A program made the position numbers and the translations under genes. A model generated the notes under the pieces. The model was not told the DNA's origin. It saw only the letters and a list, made by a program, of their open reading frames with translations, and made no database searches. 64,000 nucleotides of DNA from Adineta steineri (lineage: Eukaryota > Rotifera > Eurotatoria > Adinetida > Adinetidae): positions 62,001 through 126,000 of the forward strand of contig CAJNOI010000162.1 of assembly GCA_905250115.1 (NCBI GenBank), in the 5' to 3' direction. This document shows, one piece after another, positions 22,324 to 33,631 of this stretch; the first letter of the stretch is position 1; each line of letters opens with the position of its first letter.

Positions 22324-22999
22324 TCAAAAACTAATTTTTCATTTTTTAAACGAAATGATTGGGAACCGAAACAATGTGCCCAGAGAACGTTGAGCACGGG
22401 ATTAATAAGCACGAGAAAGTTAAGCACAAATAAAATAAAATAAAATAAAATAAGTCTGATCACTTATAGAAGATCAATCAAGGGTATGGGTATGAATATA
22501 GGTATGGGTGTGTATGTGTGTGTGGATATGGGTGTGAGTGTAGGTATTATATTTATTTGTAATTAACACCAACACCCACGTCAACACCCAATTCGAGAAA
22601 AAGATTCGATTGGACATCTATACCAAAGTCCATCATTAATTAAACTATTGCCAATCTTTGAGTACCCAATTAAAAGAATATGCTAATGGTTTACCAAAAA
22701 GTCAGAATATTTCGCTATGCATATCTCTTGGAAAAAAGTTTCGTTTCTTACTTCAAATAATATTGATTCTTTCTAATTACAATTTTATTAAATAAAAATT
22801 GTAAATGACTATGATTAATTAATGTAAAAAGAAATTAAAAATGTATTTATAAATAAATATTCAAATGTCTATCATTATATTTAATAGTATTATGAGTAAA
22901 TTTTAGATGGATTGTGTAAAATGATACGATTTAGAAATCGAAAGTTTATTTTTGTTAATCATTAAAAAAAATATTAATTTGAAAGTCTTATTTTAATAT
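22324..22999. other. intergenic region with simple repeat and hairpin
   Basis: Just downstream of the receptor gene there is a short (AAAAT)n run near 22430-22452, followed by a telomere-like hairpin at 22481-22590. The rest is AT-rich with nothing recognised. Confidence 0.45.
22481..22590. repeat. telomere-like hairpin 7 (long left arm)
   Basis: The left arm carries about ten GGGTAT/GGTGTG/TGTGTG units over 70 bp. The right arm is shorter: AACACCAACACCCACGTC followed by AACACCC. Confidence 0.75.
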
Positions 23000-23090
23000 C
23001 CGAACTTAGCTCAGTTGGCAGAGCGGTAGGCTGTAATGGACATATAACATAGTAACCTATAGGTCCCCAGTTCAAATCTGGGAGTTCGGA
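23000..23090 (+). tRNA. tRNA-Tyr(GUA) with an 18-nt anticodon-loop intron
   Basis: The acceptor stem CCGAACT pairs with AGTTCGG (23083-23089), with discriminator A at 23090. The D-arm is GCTC-AGTTGGCA-GAGC. The anticodon stem GTAGG pairs with CCTAT, and the T-arm is CCCAG-TTCAAAT-CTGGG. The anticodon GTA lies at 23033-23035. Removing 23037-23054, one base 3' of the anticodon as is canonical, gives a normal 73-nt cloverleaf. Internal A and B boxes (TTAGCTCAGTTGG, GGTTC-like AGTTCAAATCT) are present, and a T-run follows at about 23099. Tyr tRNAs of animals normally carry such an intron. Confidence 0.93.
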
Positions 23091-23973
23091 TTTAACCTTT
23101 TTTTTTCTTATATATTTTTATTTATTTAAATAGAAGACAAAACAAAAATAAAGTGTTATAAAATCCTTCTAGCAAAATGAATAATAATAAAACTAAAACT
23201 AAAACTTTCGAAAAATCTACTAAATATCTTATTTTTATGTTGTTTCTAAGCTATCTTGTCACATATATATATCGTTAGTTTTTAGATTTAAGTAAACTAT
23301 TCACTGCAAATATGGCAAACACAAAATAATCTATATTTATAGAGCCTTACTTAAAACTATACTTATTTTTTATGTTATAAAAAATCTTGCTTTTTTCGAT
23401 AGAATTTAGACAAAATTTTGTTCTTCTATAGAATACCTGTTTTGAAAGAAAATAAATCGAATTTATATTATGCAAAATGATTTATTTCGATAGAAATCAT
23501 TCAAAAAATATATTAATGAATATATGATTTTAAGAATTCGAATAAATCTACAATAAATATCATCACACACTCTCAACAAACTTTAAAAAATATTTGAATT
23601 ATTTCATATTCATACCTTTCTCTAATTACGGTGTAGCTTGTTGTTACTGATATGCAAAATGCCTACGAAAAGTGCGTTTTGGATGAACAAGGACGCATAA
23701 GAAAAAGTATGACTGGTACTGTAATATCGATTTCAATTACATATTTAAAAAATATTTCTTCTCGTTATCTATTATAGAAGTAATTTACTCTAATAAAAAG
23801 AGCATGAAAACTAATTGGTAATGTTTAGATGTAAAAAAACAAAGTAATTGTTTTCTTTCTTATAAACTATTATCTATCATTAAATGTATAGTATATACAT
23901 GGTGGCTACGCCAATTAGTCAAACAAGAAATTGGTCGTGTGCAAAGAATGAGTAAGAGAATAATTTATCGAAT

Positions 23974-24046
23974 AAGGGTGTGGGTGTGGATTTAAGTGGG
24001 AAAAATGTGAACACACCAATACTTCTCCAGACTCACACACTCAAGA
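23974..24046. repeat. telomere-like hairpin 8
   Basis: The left arm AAGGGTGTGGGTGTGG and the right arm CAGACTCACACACTCAAG are separated by about 40 bp. Confidence 0.72.
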
Positions 24047-24237
24047 ATTTTTAATTATGTAACAACAATAATGGCATGGATTCAATAGACACATGAGAGA
24101 AGAATATGATACTCTCACACCCAAGCACAGCACCTTCGGTCTTGTTGCCACATAAATATTAAGTTTATAAAATAAACTCCTACTTTATTCTCGTCAATCT
24201 TATTCAAAATATAAACAAAAACTACTTATAAAAATAT

Positions 24238-24304
24238 CTTGAGGATGTGGATGTGGGTGATAGCTCGAATCATGTCTCATCCACACTCACCCACATCTTC
24301 AAGA
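24238..24304. repeat. telomere-like hairpin 9 (near-perfect)
   Basis: The left arm CTTGAGGATGTGGATGTGGG and the right arm CCACACTCACCCACATCTTC (ending CAAG) pair over about 22 bp around a 21-bp spacer. It lies about 100 bp beyond the 3' end of the caspase-like gene. Confidence 0.82.
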
Positions 24305-24401
24305 TAGTTATGTGTCAGATAAAAGAATAATTATTTATCTATTAACATTTTCTAGAATAAGTATAAATTTCAGTTCAATTTGTGATAGAGTCAATTCTCG
24401 T

Positions 24402-25414
24402 TTAGTAAAAATAGTATTGTTGTCCACTGGTAAACGGATAGGTAGATGTATTTCCAAGTTTCTTGATTGCAGGTGAAAAATTGGAATCGGCATGATAATG
24501 ACTCGTTGGCATTCCAAACTGATAGTTGAAATGACTCAGTTGTGGCAAAATTCTGGTCATGTCGTATGGCCGATGATAAGATTGAGAATTCATCAATTCT
24601 AAACATATGTAAACAGTATTAGTGTTTAAAAGTTTAACAGAATATACTAACGAAGTTGTTGATCTGGTTGCATAGTACTTGACCGTGCTAGGTTCTTCGA
24701 ATATGAGTTAATAACAAGATAAAGAAGTTCATAAACACTGCTGTATCGATCAGGCCTTTGTCTGCCGTTAGTACTTTTTTCAACATTCAAGGCAACACAT
24801 CGAAAAACAGTGTCAATATCAATATTTGGTCGTGTTATATAACGAAGTAAATGATAAGTATAAATACTATTTCGATAATTATCTGCCAAACCGAAGAATG
24901 TTGCACCTGCCTCACAGGAATTAGCAATGATTGTTGATGGTGGTGGATGTACTGGTGCCATACCTTGTAATAATCCCAGTGGTTCTCTGTCAACAAAAAA
25001 AGGTGTTTCACCTACAAGAGTTTGATAAGGTCGTGCGCAGTCGAGAATCAATATAACTGCTCTAGGGCCTTTAGTATGCATAATTCCAATGATTTCCTCC
25101 GCATTATATGCCGACTGTCCGACATTTTCTGAAGAAATCCAATTATTGTCTATTGGCATCAAATACGTATGGCCATTATATTGCACAGCGCGACCAGAAA
25201 AATAAACTACTACTATTGCATTTGGTGCGATTGATTCTCTAAATCTGTTTATACGTAATAACATTGTTTGAGATTCCAAATTTGTTGCACAATGTGATAT
25301 AAATCCAATTGTACGCAGTGCACACGAGATGTCATTTGCATCGTTCACACAAGTTCGTCTGGGTTTTACTCGGTAAGTATCATTGCCAATGACTAATGCT
25401 TGTCTTTGAAACAT
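24402..25414 (-). CDS. caspase/metacaspase-like protein lacking the catalytic dyad
   Basis: Two exons, 25414-24652 and 24598-24402, join in phase to 319 aa. The N-terminal 240 residues are a peptidase C14 (caspase-like) domain: RQALVIGNDTY, VNDANDI, VVVYFSGRAVQ, YLMPIDN, VILILDCARPY. In active members the second motif is SGHG/A and the Cys motif is DxC (DCC or DAC). Here His is replaced by Arg (CGC codon) and the DxC cysteine by Ala (DCA, with a Cys one residue early). The domain is otherwise well kept, so I infer a non-proteolytic pseudocaspase. The C-terminal exon (about 66 aa, rich in Tyr, Ser, His and Gln) matches nothing I know. The first in-frame ATG is at 25414. Confidence 0.82.
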
Positions 25415-26440
25415 TATCACAATTGATTCGAGTCAGAAGGCCTACAAATAAATTTGAATCGGTATGATAATCTAAAAATAAATATGATAATTATAATTTT
25501 AATATAGATAACAGTTCTACAACGTGAAAGTAATCTCAAGAAACTATTGCTACTCAGTAGTATGACTACTTTACTAAATTAAGTAGTAAATAATGAAAAT
25601 GTATGCAATAACCTATACTCAGTATGAAATATTTTTACACTGTTTGTACGCACAACTGATCAAATGACTCATATGAACATATGTTTTTCCTCAACACACC
25701 ATGCTCACAATGTTTCACTTTGATAAATGACTATGACGACACATCATTAAATTATATAATGTTACAAATGTAATGGTTCGTTTTTTGCATGTTGACAGTC
25801 GAAAACATTTTGGAAAAATCATTCACGCTTAAAAATTTTCGATTGAAAACATCTATTGGAAAGGTGTATTACACATTTTTTTTCTTTTCAAAACATGAAA
25901 GTTTTCTTTACAACAATCTTAGAAAAAATCTTTATCAATACAAGTGATCATCGTATTACATAGGATTTTATTCTGCGCTACAATGAAAAAAAACTTCAGT
26001 TTTCATTCGGTAGAAGCTCCCAAGTTGATGGCGATCATACCTGTAATTATAATTAAATAAAATCAATGGACAGTTTCCTGCTACTCAGTGACAAAATGTT
26101 ATGGTGGAAAAAAACACTTCTTGTTTTCTTTCCTTTTCACTTTGTTCGACCGTAACGAAAAATAAGTGTCAAGTGATATAAAACACATAGAGTTCCCGGT
26201 GACGCAATTTTTATTGCAGTCTATCAAATTTTATTTCATTAGATGATCTAATTGAAATGAGTTGTGTTTGTTTTAGTAAAAGACTTAGTATTCATTGAAT
26301 GTCTGAGTTCGAAATAATGAGAACTACATTTTTACCGAATACAAAGTTCCAAGAAAATAATCAAAATATTTATTTTAGTTGCTTCTTGTTCAATATTTAA
26401 TATCTTCGTATTTATATTCATCTGTATTATNNNNNNNNNN
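25415..26440. other. intergenic region, nothing recognised
   Basis: About 1 kb of AT-rich sequence ending in a 10-N assembly gap (26431-26440). It should hold the caspase-like promoter. No repeats or genes are seen. Confidence 0.4.
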
Positions 26441-26836
26441 TATCTTGTTGAAACATGCATCTGTAGATGTTCAAAGAGCCTCAATGAGCAGTCAGATACC
26501 ATATTTGTATACGAATTGTAACGAACCTATTTATTTGAATGTTATTCCAAGTCGCAAAATTAGCGCTTGGTCCGATGCTATGCAATTGAATCCTCTCATG
26601 AGTAAGTTGTTACTTAAAATTATCATTATACTCATTTTTTTCAAGTGTTTTTAGTGATACCAGATCGTCTTCGAGATCAAAATCAATATGTCACTCAGAG
26701 TATTTGGCCTCAGATCGAAAACTCTTCATATCCTCACTATGATCATGCTGGCATGATAAATAATCAATATCCAATATATGAAAATTCATGGTATAATACC
26801 ATGATATATCCTTATACATATCTTACCTATAAATGA
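26441..26836 (+). CDS. 3' part of an unidentified gene (two exons, 5' end in a gap)
   Basis: An open frame starts at or before the N gap and reads KHASVDVQRASM, then YTNCNEPIYLNVIPSRKISAW, up to a donor at 26602 (ATGA|GTAAGT). An acceptor at 26653-26654 opens a second exon (26655-26836) reading MIPDRLRDQNQYVTQSIWPQ and ending TYLTYK-stop. The join keeps phase. The Tyr/Asn/His-rich tail is loosely similar in composition to the C-terminal exon of the neighbouring caspase-like gene, but I cannot show homology. Function unknown. The start is lost in the gap or upstream. Confidence 0.45.
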
Positions 26837-26952
26837 TGTTTTTATAGCAACATAGTAGCTATAATCTAGTACCTATTTCTTTCTTTTCCTTTGTTAAAAT
26901 AAACTGCAGCAATCTTATTATGTCAGCCATCTTAAAGATGTGAATACGAATG

Positions 26953-27015
26953 AAGGGTGGGTCTGGGTATGGCTCTAGGTTTTGCCATGTTATCTACACC
27001 CACACCCACCCTCAA
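26953..27015. repeat. telomere-like hairpin 10
   Basis: The left arm AAGGGTGGGTCTGGGTATGG and the right arm ACACCCACACCCACCCTCAA are about 20 bp apart. Confidence 0.8.
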
Positions 27016-27485
27016 TGCTGAATTTCGATTACTTCTTAGATAAGTCGTAAAAACATTTCTAGTATCCAATGTCAATTCAATGATTTGGATGTCGATTAGA
27101 GAAGCACACAACACTCACATCCTGAAGATATTCAGAAATTGATGGAGTAGATATAAATGTGAATATGAGTGAATCATTGTTGTAATATTCCATCTATAAA
27201 TGATTTTTATTTCAAAGTAAAAATCGATCAAACGAAACACATGTAACTTAGGTTTTCTTCCATCGTACTTCAAAATACGACAGATGTTATCATTCTACAG
27301 ATATATTTGTAGTCCTACAAATATGAATCATAAAGTGTGTCATTAAACTCATATCAATTCTCAGGAAAAAACCAAGTTTTTTATGACTAAATATCAACAG
27401 AATGAAAAACAAAAGAAATAGATATTTTACTATTAACCTGTAACGATTACAAAACAGTCATTTCGTGAAATAAATATTCCAACAA

Positions 27486-27965
27486 ATGGATGAAATATCG
27501 AAAATGAACGAAACAATCTACAGATTTCGTTTTGGTATTACTGAGAAAACTATTCGAATTACACAACAACAACTTAATCATTTTCCTTATTTACTTGCTC
27601 TTATAAATCATAGAGATGATTTCTCAGTCAATAAGAACGACAATGGTGAATACATATTAGACTACCCTATTTGTTATGACTGGTTTATGGCGATCTTTCA
27701 ATCGGTTATTAAACAACAGCCATCTGTTCTATTCACTGAATTAACACACGAAGCAGATGTGTTACGTGTACTTGAACTTTATGATTATCTATGTATTGAG
27801 CCATTACCACTTCCTCTTCTTAAAAACCAAAAACTTGTTTTGACAAATCTCATTGATATTGATGATGTGAACAAACATATTCAATGGCGTCCAGCGAATA
27901 TTCGTGAAGCACGAAATATAGCTGCTCAATTTATCATTAGTCTTAGTAAAATGCTTACAACTTAA
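27486..27965 (+). CDS. BTB/POZ (T1)-like domain protein
   Basis: ORF of 159 aa. The segment YRFRFGITEKTIRITQQQL, then FPYLLALINHRDDF and EYILDYPICYDWFMAIFQSV, resembles the start of a BTB/KCTD-type domain: a beta strand pair, a short loop with the fold's hydrophobic spacing, then the D-R/W-F helix. Such domains oligomerise and often recruit cullin-3. No membrane segments are seen. A second ORF starts 38 bp after the stop in another frame (28004) and could be the rest of the same gene if there is a frameshift between them. The family assignment rests on pattern only. Confidence 0.5.
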   Translation: MDEISKMNETIYRFRFGITEKTIRITQQQLNHFPYLLALINHRDDFSVNKNDNGEYILDYPICYDWFMAIFQSVIKQQPSVLFTELTHEADVLRVLELYDYLCIEPLPLPLLKNQKLVLTNLIDIDDVNKHIQWRPANIREARNIAAQFIISLSKMLTT

Positions 27966-28003
27966 ATGATTCAAACACAATAAATAGTATCTTCACATTA
28001 CTC

Positions 28004-28516
28004 ATGGATATTTTCTCACATCCAAATATTTTTCATTCAAGATTTCGTTATCACACATTGAAAATAATAAAAAAAGAATGTTTTTCATTATTTTCTCATA
28101 GTCAACAAAGACAACTGCCAACTAATGAGCAAATCATTCAACCTATTAAAATTGATTTTATTAGATATTTAAACAATGGGAATCAATATCTTACACCAAA
28201 CTTCTACAATGCTTTTGCTTGGAAAGATATTTATGTGTCTTCAGATGAATTCAACTGCTCCTTGGACTTAAGTCCCGTCAAAACTCTTGATCGTTCAGAT
28301 TTTGTGTTGAATTTACGGTATCTAAGTGATGATTTAGAACCACGATGCAATGATAAATCATTTGACGATTTTGTAATGTCCCTCCATAATCTCCAGAAAG
28401 AGCAAGAGCGAAAGAAAAAAGAAGCTCGATCAGGACGTTTTAATACATTACCGAAACGACCAAAAGTTGACAGATTAAAGCATCGATCTGAACCAAAAGC
28501 TGAAAAATATCGATAA
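28004..28516 (+). CDS. hypothetical protein, possible continuation of the BTB-like gene
   Basis: ORF of 170 aa, open upstream to about 27946. It contains Asp/Ser-rich text (WKDIYVSSDEFNCSL, VLNLRYLSDDLEP) and a very basic C-terminus from about residue 130 (EQERKKKEARSGRF, then PKRPKVDRLKHRSEP) that looks like a nuclear or RNA-binding tail. I recognise no domain. I found no intron that joins it in frame to the ORF ending at 27965. It is either a separate gene or the 3' half of a frameshifted one. Confidence 0.45.
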   Translation: MDIFSHPNIFHSRFRYHTLKIIKKECFSLFSHSQQRQLPTNEQIIQPIKIDFIRYLNNGNQYLTPNFYNAFAWKDIYVSSDEFNCSLDLSPVKTLDRSDFVLNLRYLSDDLEPRCNDKSFDDFVMSLHNLQKEQERKKKEARSGRFNTLPKRPKVDRLKHRSEPKAEKYR

Positions 28517-28702
28517 GATATTTTTATGAAAATAAATTCTAGTGAATATCACCGAAGGTGTAAGTATGAATGTGAACGAGACTATGATTCTAAGATATTT
28601 TATCATATTTTTCAAAACAATAATAAATCATTGTTTTTTAAATTCTTTGCATATCATACAAAAGATGTTTATACTTTTGTATACGATAGATCCTAGAACT
28701 CT

Positions 28703-28765
28703 CTGAAGGTGTAGATGTGAGTCTGAGTGTGCATGATATTATTATCTATTACCCACACTCACGCC
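28703..28765. repeat. telomere-like hairpin 11
   Basis: Arms CTGAAGGTGTAGATGTGAGT and ACCCACACTCACGCC. It lies between the convergent ends of the BTB-like ORF and the minus-strand receptor copy. Confidence 0.65.
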
Positions 28766-29032
28766 ATTTGTCAATAAATGAAAAACAAACCTTGTCTCGC
28801 ACATATGTTAAAGTAAAATTTATCTATAAATAAAGATAGTTAATATCAACAGCATACACCTTCGACAAACGTTGATTCTATATCAAAATTATATTTGAGA
28901 TAGAATACTTTTCAAGGCGAGAAAAATATAAGATAAAGATGACGCCCACATCTTATATGAAAATACTTATACAATACAATACAATAAGTACAGAATGTTT
29001 AAATTTAATGTCATAATTGTTAATGTAAATCA

Positions 29033-32000
29033 TTATCGTCGATATGTCGTACGAAGTCTTCGAATTGTTTGATCAAGAACAGTATTAAATTCCTTTTTGT
29101 ACATTTTCGATGGTAATACAAATATAATAAATGTTATCATCGATGGTAAAAATGCAAATAAATAACTCGAAAGAAAAAGCCAAGAATGATATGGTGATTT
29201 CATACATCCACTTATAAATGATATTATTAAACGTGATAAAGCTAAAAATACTAAAGTACATAAAGCAATAAGATGAGATTTATGTTTTTTTAATTGTAAT
29301 TGTAAATGTTCTTTAAATGTTAATCGTGGTTGAATAGTTAAACGTGAACGTGATATTGAAATAATAATATTTATTAATAATGGAAGAAGAAAATGAAAAA
29401 GTGTTATAAATGAATTAGAAATATGAATTGATGAAGAATATTGAACAACACACCATATACGTTGTTCATCTATATCAATATCATCAATTAAATGACGATG
29501 AATTGGATCATGAACATGTGTTAACATTATTAAAATAAAAATACATAAACTTATCCATTTAGCTATTCGTTTACTTTGAATTTTATTAAAATTTATTCCT
29601 TTATGTACTGTAATAACACGTTCAATTGAAACACATCCATAAAGATAATCATTAAATGTTAAACATACTTGAATAATCACATCTAATATTAAACAATTCA
29701 CATATAATATTGATCGATTATTTAAAATAAACATTTGGGATAAAATTAATTGCCAAAATTTAATTATTAATATAATTAATATTAACATTGAATTCCATGA
29801 AGAAATAAATAAATAAAATCCACAACCAACATCTCGGGTTTTTTTCATATGAAATGTTAATATTGATAATATTCCACTTATTAAGCCGAAAATAAACATT
29901 AATGTTGTTATACCTATACTTATTTCAATTAATAATGGTTGATTTGATAATGATAAACTAAGATATAATCAAGTGATAAAAAAATCGTTTTGTTGAAAAT
30001 TGACATTTAATTGCATAATAACAGTTGGACATGTTATATTATCTTGAAAAAATTGTTCATCATTTTGACAATTATATATTCTTGTTTGATTAAATAAAAA
30101 ACAATTTGAAAAACGATCGAAATCACATATACACATATAAAATTCATCATAAAAACACATTAAATTTTTATATTGTCGACATATCATCGGATAATATTTA
30201 ATACGATTATATAAAGGATACAATTGTAATGTTTTATTTAATAATTCATTTATATGAAAACATTTTTGATTTGATAACATTTTTGTTTTAATATTTTCAG
30301 ATTGAATAAATCTTTCTCGTAATACAGCTAAATAATAATTTTGTTTCGAAATTTCAATAAGAATAATATGAAATGGTTGTGTTATAAAAAGTTTTATTGT
30401 ATTTTGTCCATAGATAATTTTTTTTAATGTTGTTGTATGTTGATGTTTAGCATTTTGAAATGCTGTTATATAGTGTACAAATATCAATGATATTTTCTTT
30501 ATTATTTCTTCATTAAATTCAATATCAATTTGATTTTTAGTATTTTCACATCGTATTCCATAAAATTCTTCTTGACATAAACATGTAAAATTATTTGTTA
30601 AATGAAAACGATTATCATTCGGTATACATAATCCATTATTTTCACATGATTGACAAAATGAATGTTTTAAATAACATTTTGAACCAAATTTATTTATTGG
30701 ACAAATACATATAGATGATGTTATACATAATGAATCAGATGAACAAGAACAATTATGTTCCTTTTGACAATAAATACCCGAATAACCTTGATTACATTTA
30801 CAAAAATATGACGAATTTTTATTAATATATGCAATACATGTTCCATGAATACCACAAGATAATGGACAAATTGTTGGTTGTTCATTAGATGAAAGAAATA
30901 ATTGAGTAGCTATTCGATTAACAGGTAAAAATTGAAATGGTATAGATAAATGCCAACTTCCCCAATATGTTAAATCTGTTTTATTACAAATATCTATATG
31001 AATTGAATAATTTGATGAAGAATTTTTTGGTTGATCTGGATAAAGTAAATAAAGATTAAATTTTGTATTACAATCTCGTTTAGGTACATATGTTATTTGT
31101 TCATGATAAGACGAAATTTCTCTTTGTTGATCAATAATTGTAATAAGAATTTGAAATATAGATATTAAATATGTTGAAGAATGATAGATAAATTGTAATG
31201 TTAAACTTATACGTTGATTTTGCCATTGACATCGTGAACCAAAATAACTTGGTGGACAAAGACATTTTTTTGTTTTATTTGATTTATAGAAAATAACAAT
31301 TCCTCGATTGCAATACCAATCTGTTCGACTGTAAATTGTTTCTTCAAGTGAAATATAATTATCATAAAAATTATTCGTTTGTTCAGGAGAAATAATATTC
31401 GATGTTATTGATGGAAAGTAACTTAATCGTGAAGTAATCAGAAATGGTCTTGAATTTTCACTTGAAGGATTTCCATCTAACATTCTGCATCTGTATTCAT
31501 CGGATATCATGAAAACAGTAGCTATTTGTGTAATGAATCGTACGAAAAGTTGTATTAAACAAGTATCTTCTTCTGCTGATGGTAAAAACGATTGTTGTTA
31601 TTGACAAATATGTTGTGAAGTAATACATTTTGTTTGATTCCATAAAAAATAATATGTATTATTTCTCATTGTTATATTATTAAAATAAATTTCACGAAAG
31701 GGTCGTGAATTTTGACAATCCAAATATGATTCCATTAAATTAACATTTCGTATGCAATAGTATTTATTTAAATATTCATTGTAACATTCATGTTCATTGA
31801 ATGAACAGTTTTTTCTAGGACAATTAAGTTCATCATCACCATTGAGACAATGCCAGATATTATCACATCGAACATATGGATTATTACATGGCCACCAATC
31901 ACAATGTGTTTCATCAATTTCACTTAAATTCTTCATCGATAAGAAATCATAAATACCATTACAAACAAGTCCAAATGGTATAAGTCCTTGAAAAGCATTA

Positions 32001-33631
32001 CGTTCATCAGAAGTTAATTCATCTTCTCCGTCTAAACAATCAGTTTTTCTATTTTCAAGTGCAATTATTGATAAACATTTGTTTGGTTCTGATGGACAAA
32101 TAAATCGTTTTGAATCATTTAATTGACAAGCAGAAAATGATTCATCTTCACCATAATAACAATCATTAGAACCGTCAGATAATCGATGTTTTGAAATACA
32201 TTTTAAAGATTGTGAACAATAAAATAAAGATGGAGATGAACAAGATTTAGTTGTACCAATTGTTGAACAACGTTGAATAAGATTACGAAACATAACATCG
32301 ATAAAATACCAATCGTCAAGTGTTTCATTTATTAGACTGATAGTTTTACAACAATGAAGTCCATTTTGTATTCCAATATCGACAGAACAATAAATCAATG
32401 CAGGACATCGACTTGAATTGAAACAAATAAAATCAGGTAGAAGATTTGTTTGAAATTCATTTATTGATCGATTAGTTAAATAAACAAATTGAAAGAATCG
32501 ATATATTATTGGATATTCAGGTAGAATAACCCATTTGGATGAACAATGATCGATAAGTGATTCACAATGAGTATTACTCGCTGTTTCTGCACCAGAAATG
32601 ATTTCATTAATGCGAAGCAAACAGTACAATGCTTGTCGACAATTCAAATCTGAAATATGATCCAACGAAGTAAATATACTTGACGACATCGGTATATCTC
32701 GAAGATTATGACATCTTTGCGAAAATTGAGGTATATCTAGCATCAGAAACTCACCATCACCGCATGAAAAACGCCATGGATATCGAATTGTACGTTCTTC
32801 ACATCGAAATATCGGAGTTGTAACACAAGGATTTTGAACACCCTCGATTGCATATTGAAAATCTTTTTCGTCAGTACCATCAAGACAATCAGTACTATAC
32901 ATTCCATCACGCATAAACGTTAACGGAATACATTGTCCCCCATAATGACATCGATATTCATTATGAGAACATTCATTTGTTTCTAATAAATAACAAAATT
33001 CTTCATCTTCTCCATTTATACAATCATAATTACCATCACAGATTTCACACCAATCCAAACATAATGATGATAAACCACGATTACAACCAGTTAAAAATCG
33101 ATAACATGTACCAATAATACTGGAGAATTTGTCTTCCGTTGTTAATCTACGATTATCAAAAATAGTTTCAATAATAGAATTAAATGAAAATGTTATATTA
33201 ATATCAAATGTATATTCACACATAGAACCAAACCATGATGATGAACAATTATAGAATCGTTCATTGGAATATTTTCCATCTGTTTCATATTGTTCTGCAA
33301 TATCTATCGGTACATACCAATCAAATAATTGTTTACTTGTTACACCTTGACGATATAATTCAGCAAAAGTAATAAGATTTTCAATGTTTTCATGTAATTC
33401 ATTCGATAGTTTATCTTGCTCTTCATTTTCATCAAGTCGTCGACAATAAGGAATTATTTGATAATTAATAGTATAAGGAGCCTCTGTATCTATTAATTTA
33501 TCTTTTAAATATGCATATAAACAATCGAATACACGATTTGATTCTTGTCGATTATTAGAATAATATAACGAATAACGAGCATCAACAAGCATAAACAATG
33601 CCAAAATGTTGAATAATTGTATAATTTTCAT
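29033..33631 (-). pseudogene. LDLa/EGF/7TM receptor, second copy, interrupted by two in-frame stops
   Basis: From the ATG at 33631 to the stop at 29033 the whole 4.6 kb is in one reading frame with no frameshift. It aligns throughout with the intact receptor at 17704-22323. It has a signal peptide (MKIIQLFNILALFMLVDA), LDLa modules (DGNYDCINGEDEEFC and others), EGF-like modules (CKCNQGYSGIYC, CLCQEEFYGIRC) and a 7TM domain in the last 290 residues (ACVSIERVI-type third-helix end, reading GCVSIERVITV). A TAA at 31598-31600 falls inside an LDLa module, and a TGA at 29969-29971 falls just before the first TM helix. A short Cys-containing part of the last EGF module is also missing. Either it was inactivated recently, or the pieces are expressed separately. 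Confidence 0.8.

Larger units (their letters stand above)
23091..24401. other. intergenic region with two hairpins
   Basis: AT-rich sequence between the tRNA and the caspase-like gene. Telomere-like hairpins lie at 23974-24046 and 24238-24304, with a one-sided CTCACACCCAAG near 24113. No gene is seen. Confidence 0.45.
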
